This document shows, piece by piece, positions 61,347 through 64,000 of a stretch of DNA of 64,000 nucleotides (positions are counted from its first letter, which is position 1; each line of letters starts with the position of its first letter). The DNA is from Mesorhabditis belari (Eukaryota; Nematoda; Chromadorea; Rhabditida; Rhabditidae): assembly GCA_958450365.1 (NCBI GenBank), contig CAUEEP010000891.1, positions 434,001-498,000 on the forward strand. Reading direction: 5' to 3'. The notes beneath the pieces were generated by a model that did no database searches, was not told where the DNA came from, and saw only the letters and a list, made by a program, of their open reading frames with translations. The position numbers and the translations under genes are program-made.

Positions 61347-62366
61347 TCACTTCCATCGTCTCACAAAGCAATGCAGCATCTCGCACTCGCCCTCGAGCCT
61401 TCCAGTATCGGGTTCTCTGGCCACCAAGAATCTCAAATCATCCACGCAACCACTCTTCTGAAAACAATGTACTGAAATGAAATCCACAACGTCGTCCTTA
61501 ATCCTTTCTCTCAATTCCAGCTCCATTTTTCCGCAAAGCTCCACATCTTCTACACTTTTCAATAAAGGATTATCAGTAAAAGCCTCCATTTCTCCATCAT
61601 CCTCACGCCCCGGATAAAATGGAACAGAGATGAGGATCCGGCAATTCTCGTTTTCACTGGGCAATCCGTTTTTCATTATCCATTCTAGGCAACACTCCGG
61701 AATTCCATAGGGCGCGTTAATTTCAACGAATTCAACTCGAGTCTTGAATAAAGCCTCCAACAATTCTTGGTGTAAATCATCAAATGAAATTGCCTTGCAA
61801 AATCTCAGTCCAGTTTCGATGAAATCTATGAAATAGTCGGCGGCATTCAGGTCTCCCCATTTTTCCGTATTGAAATATGCGCTTCTCGTGACTTTAAAGC
61901 GAAATCCTTCACAGATCAGGTCCAAACAACTTGGCGTAGTCCCGTCGATATACAAATGTTTCACAAGTTTCACTTTTCTCAGCAAAGCTTCGAGCAATCT
62001 GTCGAGCTCGTAATTTTCCATTTCGTAATTATCCACGTCGTGAAGGTCATCCGCTAAGGACAAATTTCGAACGGTTGTAACGTTTTGTAGAAGTGAAATC
62101 GAGAAAGAATTTTGTTGTAAGAGATCGAATTCGTGAGAAGATTCATTCTTCATGACAGTAGCAGTGAAAGAATTTGAATCATCGATAAACTTGAACATCA
62201 CTTTATCAGCTCGTTTCCCGAATAGACCGTTAGACAAGACTTTATAGCGAAGAAAATGATTGGTTTTTAAGAGTTGAAAATTCTCTTTTGGACCCGATTT
62301 CTCCAATATTAATTCTTTCAACCCCTTCGGGATCGTTGAGAAGGGAATTGGTACCAATTTTGGCAT
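61347..62366 (-). CDS. Uncharacterised nematode protein, FLE family copy C (inside the long-TIR element)
   Basis: Intact 339-codon frame. Clearly homologous to copies A and B (start MPKLVPIPFSTIPKGLKELI, then LEKSGPKENFQLLKTNHFLR, GLPSENENCRILISVPFY) but much more diverged, mainly in the middle (NYELDRLLEALLRKVKLVKH). The acceptor before the ATG in the other copies (TATTCAG) reads TGTTGAA here, and the upstream exon region 62410-62550 is rearranged, so the protein is probably translated from this ATG. The frame has stayed open despite divergence, which suggests constraint. Function unknown. Confidence 0.65.
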   Translation of the reverse strand: MPKLVPIPFSTIPKGLKELILEKSGPKENFQLLKTNHFLRYKVLSNGLFGKRADKVMFKFIDDSNSFTATVMKNESSHEFDLLQQNSFSISLLQNVTTVRNLSLADDLHDVDNYEMENYELDRLLEALLRKVKLVKHLYIDGTTPSCLDLICEGFRFKVTRSAYFNTEKWGDLNAADYFIDFIETGLRFCKAISFDDLHQELLEALFKTRVEFVEINAPYGIPECCLEWIMKNGLPSENENCRILISVPFYPGREDDGEMEAFTDNPLLKSVEDVELCGKMELELRERIKDDVVDFISVHCFQKSGCVDDLRFLVAREPDTGRLEGECEMLHCFVRRWK

Positions 62367-63344
62367 TATTCAACAGCTTTTGCGAAAATATTTAGATATT
62401 CAATCAATACTAGCCAATTTTAGGTATTCTTTTCCAAACAAACATTTTTTTGCTTTTGGTAAACAACAAGTTTTCGTTCTGAGACGCAGACTCGTTCAAG
62501 AGAAATCCCTCGTTGAAGAGACGCAGACTGTGACACCGTGACAAAAAGCAAAAAGAAGATCGGCACCTACCACAAAGCCATCTGCACCTACCACATTGCG
62601 AGGATCGGAAAAGAGCCTTTCTAAGCCCCGCACGGTTTCCCAAATATACACGTTTTTGAGTCTGGGCAAAAACTGTATACAGCATCGAATGTTTGACTTT
62701 GTTTTTCATTTAGTTTGTTTGTTGTATCTTGAAATTCAGACAGTTGCTAACTAATTTTATTAATGTTGTTAATGGTTGTATTGCGGATAAAAATGAGTTT
62801 ATGTCAATCAATCTTTTTAAAAAACTAGTTTTTGATCAAGGCTAACCAAGGCGCAACAATTGTGTAAGTGACTTACAATTCGTGATTCGACAAAGCCAAA
62901 GTGGCAGTCAAGACAAGGTTACCAGTTCGGGCCTCAGTGCCGGGAATAAACAATTACTTGGACCAACGAGTTCGAGAATAATTAGTAGAATCAAAACGGA
63001 TGATGGCTGTCATGTTTTCCATTCAATCTTTCTTTCTTGTCCTATTTTGTGGAAGTTTCCCACAATCTGGGCATCTTTGTAACCGTTTCTCCGATTGTCA
63101 TCATCATGTCATGTCACCCCCGGCCGCGATTAATACCTCTTTCGTCTAAGACGTCATTTTTGTCTTCAAACTGTTATAACTTTGTTTTTGAGTTGACCAA
63201 TTCATACGATTTTGGTCTCAAAATGACCGCAGACAACAATTTCACAAAGTCGACTCCCTGGCATTTCCGAATTTTCTGTTCTCACCGGGTAGTGGAGGGC
63301 CAAATACAGGTGAGTCCGGCAGTCCCTGTGTAAAATGACGGATT

Positions 63345-63720
63345 GACGGTCAGCTACATTTAAAAAAACATATAAATATCCAATTAACTCAAAAATTTTT
63401 GGTGTGAGTTACAATAGCGTGGCTTCCCTTTTCTGTATTCAATTCTGAATGCTGTTTATCGGTTTTTTTTGTGAAAATTGATTGAAATGTTTTTGATTCA
63501 TTTTGCCATTATGTTAAGTTGTGCTTTTTTGATGATTTTATATAATTTTTATTATTCTTAGATCAGAAACATGGAGAGTAAGACAATGGCTTTGGAAACT
63601 AAAGCGTCACAGAAACTAGAAGACTGAGCTTAAACAAGGAAAAAAAGGTATCATTGACTGTGCCTTGTGATTCCTCAAGAAGAACACACTCTATTCAAAA
63701 AAACTACAAGTACTTAGTTA
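63345..63720. repeat. Dispersed repeat (matches 31371-31870 and 60540-61020)
   Basis: AACTCAAAAATTTTTGGTGTG, GAAATGTTTTTGATTCATTT and ATCAGAAACATGGAGAGTAA occur in the same order as in the other copies. The terminal MITE is reduced to its right half. Confidence 0.75.
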
Positions 63721-63850
63721 CTGCACGCTCCGTTCTCCGCACTGCTTTATGCTACAGTGTGCGCTTGGGTGTCAAAGGATAGCGCTTTTGATCTAGTATT
63801 TTTTGATACCAAAAACAATTTAGAAAAATCTAGGGAAAAAAAGAAAAAAA

Positions 63851-64000
63851 TTTCGTAATCTTTCACAGCACAAAAGCTTTCACATTCAATTTCCACATTT
63901 TTGTTTATTCCCTTTAGGAGATGCTTTCCAAAATTTTCTCAAGACACTTTTTGCAAGCTCTTGGGGTTAATGCTAATCTCAAACTTGGGTAATTGAACCA
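63851..64000 (+). pseudogene. 5' region of a further FLE copy entering the window edge
   Basis: Inverse of 15770-15880 / 30530-30640 (TTTTTGCAAGCTCTTGGGGT, TAATGCTAATCTCAAACTTG). A plus-strand FLE copy may continue beyond 64000. Confidence 0.6.

Larger units (their letters stand above)
57075..63344. mobile_element. 6.27-kb element with 655-bp terminal inverted repeats
   Basis: 57075-57729 and 62690-63344 are inverted copies of exactly the same length, with one substitution seen by eye (GAGGCACGAACTGG versus GAGGCCCGAACTGG). Outer ends read AATCCGTCATTTTACACAGG. Between them lie a KRBA2/Ginger-type integrase remnant (minus), dispersed repeats and an FLE gene (minus). No target-site duplication is evident outside the ends, so a large inverted duplication is an alternative. 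The near identity implies a recent origin or ongoing gene conversion. Confidence 0.7.

Noticed and set aside
57075..63344. Small Polinton/Maverick
   Set aside because: Long TIRs fit, but the element is only 6.3 kb, shows no protein-primed polymerase, packaging ATPase or capsid genes, and has no visible 6-bp duplication.

Overview
The window looks like a repeat-rich stretch of a rhabditid nematode nuclear genome. Reasons: intron-rich genes with many short introns ending in TTTCAG; start codons placed directly after a splice-acceptor sequence (as in trans-spliced nematode mRNAs); a beta-tubulin and a tropomyosin very close to C. elegans proteins; a Tc1/mariner remnant resembling the nematode maT type; and many small palindromic elements. 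The species cannot be named from sequence alone.

Layout. 0.8-2.9 kb (+): papain-family cysteine protease, tail-to-tail with a beta-tubulin gene (3.1-9.7 kb, -) whose long introns hold two inverted-repeat elements, a decayed gene fragment and a tRNA-Asp. 10-16.5 kb: tRNA-Leu(UAA) genes and the first of several copies of an unrecognised nematode gene family (called FLE, 'F-box-like expanded', here as a label only). 16.5-21.2 kb: decayed coding units, an uncharacterised multi-exon gene, a mariner-type MITE and a Helitron-like end. 20.8-21.8 kb: a broken and an intact HMG-box gene. 22.5-25.7 kb: an isolated cassette of tropomyosin exons, including three alternative versions of one exon, embedded in minisatellites. 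26.7-30.7 kb: second copy of the tRNA-Leu/FLE block of 12.1-15.9 kb. 31-37.4 kb: inverted copies of the 16.5-20.6 kb material, FLE pseudogenes and a 1.3-kb palindrome. 37.9-42.3 kb (+): short-chain dehydrogenase. 42.9-43.4 kb: internally deleted maT-type transposon. 43.6-44.8 kb: paralogue of the uncharacterised gene. 46.5 kb: tRNA-Gly. 47.2-50.6 kb (+): aldo-keto reductase. 50.8-51.0 kb: isochorismatase-like gene tail. 52.2-56.8 kb (+): protein kinase with a long unrecognised C-terminal half. 57.1-63.3 kb: a 6.3-kb unit bounded by almost identical 655-bp inverted repeats that holds a KRBA2/Ginger-type integrase remnant and a fourth FLE gene.

The conserved single-copy genes (protease, tubulin, HMG, dehydrogenase, reductase, kinase) do not form an obvious pathway or operon. 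The rest is a record of duplication, inversion and transposition. Two pairs of duplicated segments preserve 'empty sites' that prove individual insertions. The strongest candidates for something new are the long-inverted-repeat element carrying an integrase plus an FLE gene, the FLE family itself, and the frameshifted third alternative tropomyosin exon.
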